Shown here: positions 60,306 through 64,000 of the stretch, one piece after another
Position numbering within the stretch: the stretch's first letter is position 1
Layout of the letters: each line of letters begins with the position of its first letter
NCBI GenBank assembly: GCA_914767715.1
Contig: OU612072.1
Span: 9,672,001-9,736,000, forward strand
Reading direction: 5' to 3'
DNA: 64,000 nt
DNA from: Membranipora membranacea
Taxonomy: Eukaryota > Bryozoa > Gymnolaemata > Cheilostomatida > Membraniporidae
Made by a program: the position numbers and the translations under genes
Notes under the pieces: model-generated
The model's input: only the letters and a program-made list of their open reading frames with translations
Database searches by the model: none
Told to the model about the DNA's origin: nothing

Positions 60306-61751
60306 TGGCCAATCAGTGCAAAGATTTATAGTTTTCTACATAGTACTGTCAATACACAAGAACAGATAACTTCTAGAACTAAAATGCTGCACTTATAAAA
60401 GCGGAAGGACCTGTTATCACAAATAGAACTACTCCTGTTGATATTGTGGGAAGGGATGGGGATATAGATAAATAGATAATAATAATGTTGAAGTAAAGAT
60501 GTATGAAAATATGATAGCATTGAGTCTAAACTTGATTTTTTTCTCCTCGTCATTATAGACTTGCAACATCAACTGAGCTGTTGTAAGCTAATGGGTATTC
60601 AGAGGGTATGGGATTGATAACATGTTTTTCAAAATGGTACTCCTGACGTCAGGATCAAAACATACTTGGTAACGTAAAATCCTAGAACAATCTTTCTTCA
60701 TTTCCTAGTAGCTTTGACACATTTAAACCCAGCCAGGAACCTTCATAAACTGTTGGATTCTGACTGACTTAGATCCAGATTGGTCACTGCTGAGAATATT
60801 TCAACACAAAGTGTATTTTTGGCATGAAGATTTATGGCAATAAGACACGTAGTCACTGACAGCCAGTCAGGTGCAAAGAGTCTAAAGTGATGAGCCAAAA
60901 GAATAATTGTTGAAGAGTATGCCGGTTTAGGACCAAAGAAAAGTGGGCCGAAAATCAGCCATTAGAGACAGAGAGTCATGATGGTAATTATATAGACAGT
61001 ACTTGGCAAAAATCTCATTCCAAACAACGATGATGAAGGTTTTGAACTGACTGGGAGGTCAGAAAGAGAAATTTCCTACATACAGACAGTTGCGATTTAT
61101 GAAAAAACTGTTCGACATTCAAGAAAAACAGTGAGAGAAATGCGATTTAAATAAAATAATGTATTCTCATTATTTGTACAATGATCTTATCATATTGTAT
61201 TAATATTTAAATATGCATTAATTATATCATAGTTATTTCATTTATGGAATGCATAATTTTAGCAGCATATGCAAAAATGGCTCCAAAAATGTGCCCAAAG
61301 GAGGTGAGAGTGAAAACTAACGGAAGAAGACCCACAAGCCAAAACCCAACTTTAGCCTGGGCAGGCTGGGGGGGGGGGGGGGGTAGGTTGGTGGAGAGGG
61401 ACAGCCAGGGTTAATCCGTTGTGATGTCTTCTAGGTCACGACACAGACCAGACTTAGAAGAAAGTCCAGGAGAAAGAAGGAACGTCAATAGTGGAGGCGA
61501 TATCTATCACCTACAAATAATAGTGAGTCAAACTAGAAAAGGTACCAATGACACGTTTTCGGGGAAGCATCTGATCGGAGGTTTTGAGACACATTTCTCA
61601 TGCTGAGCGATAGCATAACGAAAAACTTTGCATATTATTCTATCTACTAAGCTGTTTTTTGTCTTTACATGATTGGTGTTGTATGTAGGCTCAAATCAAT
61701 TTTGCAATATTGTTCCATCACAGTAAGCAGCTTTGAAAAAGATTCCATCCA
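60306..61751. other. Spacer with a 0.5 kb deletion, MAPK unit and poly-G run
   Basis: Near 60475 the sequence jumps from GATAAATAGATAATAATAAT to GTTGAAGTAAAGATG. About 0.5 kb present in C (about 26720-27245) is missing. A single MAPK 12-mer is at 61277-61288, a G-run of about 16 at 61368-61383 and the 61-codon frame at 61421-61606. No gene seen. Confidence 0.6.
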
Positions 61752-61988
61752 CAGGGCCGTAGTTTAGAAATAATGGTAGGGGAGGCAAAAGTCCGAGGCG
61801 AGACCAAAGCATCACCAGGAGAGGTGCTGTTAGTTCCTCCCTAAACAATTTAAGGCATATATTTAGCAAATGGAGAACCCAGAGGAGCTGATTCTGACAT
61901 AGAAAGTTCAATTATAGTGTTTAAGGCCGCTGTATTAGCCTTCTAGGGGAAGCAGTGCCTCCCTGCCCCACCTAGATCTACGGGCCTG
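61752..61988. mobile_element. 237 bp hAT-like MITE (unit F)
   Basis: Same element as 28522-28758, both ends present. Confidence 0.45.
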
Positions 61989-62087
61989 CGTGGTACATAC
62001 TTCATATTATGATTATCTGCTCCTGTTGGTCCCACTTGGTTCTTCTTCTTTTTTATTTTCACTCTCACCTTCTTTAGGCACAATTTT

Positions 62088-62178
62088 GGAGCCTCGACTT
62101 TTGGAGCGTCGACTTTTGGAGCGTCGACTTTTGGAGCCACGACTTTTGGAGCGTCGACTTTTGGAGCCTCAAATTTTG
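62088..62178 (-). repeat. 15 bp minisatellite, about six units (unit F)
   Basis: GGAGCGTCGACTTTT repeats reading VDAPK on the minus strand, followed by the same flank as in the other units. Confidence 0.75.
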
Positions 62179-64000
62179 TCGGCGCTATAAGACAATAAAT
62201 GTTTGCAATCCTCAGGGTTAAAATTTGATGACTGATGGATGATTACAGATATTATAGGTATAGATAACATTGGCACGTTTGTAATATCAACTCTTGATAA
62301 GACCAAGGAGCTTTTGTATATAATATGATCTGAATTATCCTTATGAACCCGTATAAGAAGTATTCTTTTTACCAAGGAAGTTATAATTAGAACATCTCAG
62401 ATTTTTTGCTGTGTTAATTCTTCAGTATCAGTAGGGATGTTTCTGTGAAACAATCTTAGAGAGATCAAATTTTAACCAGGGATTGGCTAGCTTTATGAAG
62501 GGACTCCCCCCCCCCCCCCCTTTGCACCTGAAGAAGCTCTCTGTTAACGGCTTGTTTTTTAATTGTTCATGGCATAGTTTTATTTTGTTCTTTGCTCTTT
62601 CATTTAACTCTGTTTATACTGTGGCCACGTGTAACTGGCAGCTAGCAACTGAATAATAATTCTTTGGATGAAAGATAAAATGCATAATAAGATATGAATG
62701 TACTGTCTATTACTTGTATATGTAGATATTTGAGCCGATGCCGTCTGTGGTGTGGGCTATCATACATAACGAATATGCCACAACGATCAACTTGTGTCTT
62801 ATTTAACTGCATTTGGAATTGCCCCAATCGTTCTGCCAGGGCTCACCAGCAGCATAGCATCCAGGCAAACGGATCACAATCGATCTAGATGACACCCTTC
62901 CAACTCAAAGTATAATCACAAAATAAGATTTGAATTAAACATCACAAGTCCTCTAGACTCCCGAAGAATAGAAACATCTTTGAATTTGCTGACCAGTGAG
63001 AAGTTATTTGATTGCGATGCATAGTTATGGAATGATATACACAGCACAAATATACTCAGCAGATATAGCATCATAAGATTTCGTTGGCAACTGATTTGAA
63101 GAGAGTATATCATCTTAGTATATTATGTGAAAAGTGTGTGGTTGAAAGAGAGGTATTATTTTACATGGTCTTTTGTTTGATTAAATTTCTTCTAGTGAAA
63201 GAATAAATTTAGCCAAACCCATGCAATTTAGTTTAGTTTTGCAGAATGAAGGCTACCATTCCCGCAGTCGTGTACTATGCTTTATGCCTGTTCTGTTTTC
63301 TCATGCTGCCATTTGATGACAGTACAATACCACCCTCTGACCTCAGGCTTGGCTTGGCCTGAGCCAATCACTGCGAAGTTTAATATTACAGATGAGGTTG
63401 CTGCGTAGGTTTTACTTTCATGGAATATAAGGGTAGCTCTGCAACGGTTTCAGTAACCAGCATGATCACATCAGGGTAAAAAATTCAATACAACAAAAGA
63501 CTTATCCTAAATAATTGGAAGCCGATTAAAATTGTATCTCTTAGATTAGCCTCAAAATTTTTGCAGTTTTGGGAAGATGGAAGTTGTCATAACTAGCACA
63601 GAAAAAATTAACACATCGTCGCTGCATGTATTGATATTGATCGACTCCTAACTATAACGTTATGAAAAAATAGATAAAAGTTATGAAAATTTATATAATT
63701 TATATACAAGTTGCAAAACTTTGGCTTGGGCTATGAGAAGACAACTATTATTTTAGCAACAAGGTAAATTTGCCGCTCTCGCTCTATCTAGATGACCCAT
63801 TAACAAATTTAGTCAGAATAGTAAATTAATTAACTGTGTCCTTTGAGGCCATCATAAATACATCCAGTAAAGTACAGAAGACATCTCTTTGTCACAGTTT
63901 TACAGCTCCATCATAACTTTAGTTTGGACTTTAGGAGCCGCGGTATTCTAAAGATGATCTGTATGTTTTCAAGCGAGTCCCCTACAACAGCGTTTCCGAT
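62179..64000 (-). other. Spacer and 3' flank of the next TRIM gene (G), cut by the window edge
   Basis: The last bases (CCCCTACAACAGCGTTTCCG) match the sequence about 20-45 bases downstream of the stop codons of genes B, C and F. The stop codon of a further copy should therefore lie about 20 bases past 64000. The flank is most like that of gene F. No coding sequence is inside the window. Confidence 0.7.

Overview
The window is animal (metazoan) nuclear DNA. Genes have introns with GT-AG borders, intergenic DNA is AT-rich, and non-LTR retrotransposon and DNA-transposon debris is common. I cannot name the species. A large tandem TRIM/NHL-type family together with CR1/RTE-like LINE fragments suits an aquatic invertebrate, but the phylum is unresolved.

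The core is a head-to-tail array of one gene family, all on the minus strand. There are five complete genes: B 9986-14596, C 20627-25158, D 31130-35675, E 41368-46821 and F 51627-56471. A sixth gene (A) shows only its first coding exon at 258-454. The 3' flank of a seventh (G) runs off the right edge at 64000. Each complete gene has eight coding exons with identical intron phases (2,0,1,0,0,1,1). Each encodes about 631-643 residues: C3HC4 RING, two B-boxes, a coiled coil, and a C-terminal beta-propeller of about six short blades. These are TRIM-type E3 ubiquitin ligases of the RING/B-box/coiled-coil/propeller kind.

The RING and B-box exons and their introns are nearly the same in all copies. 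The propeller differs, and the differences fall at the same two places in each blade: the stretch just before strand A and the stretch after strand B. In a beta-propeller these are the D-A and B-C loops, which form one face. The array therefore looks like a constant ligase chassis with a diversifying recognition surface. This is my main finding; the structural reading is inference from sequence.

Intergenic DNA belongs to the same repeat unit (about 10-14 kb per unit) and records its history through insertions and deletions. Units A and B share a 3 kb terminal-inverted-repeat element, a 324 bp MITE and a 34 bp palindrome that C-F lack. Inside the 3 kb element are a LINE RT fragment and a U2-snRNA-headed retroposon with a 14 bp target duplication. 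Units C, D and F share a 74 bp mini-element with empty sites in A, B and E. Unit E carries two LINE fragments and unit F a 2.4 kb insertion with a broken LINE. The A-B spacer carries a LINE tail next to gene B. Gene E has a 5S-rRNA-like sequence in intron 5. Microhomology deletions, an internal duplication downstream of gene D, and mosaic genes E and F point to unequal crossing-over and gene conversion.
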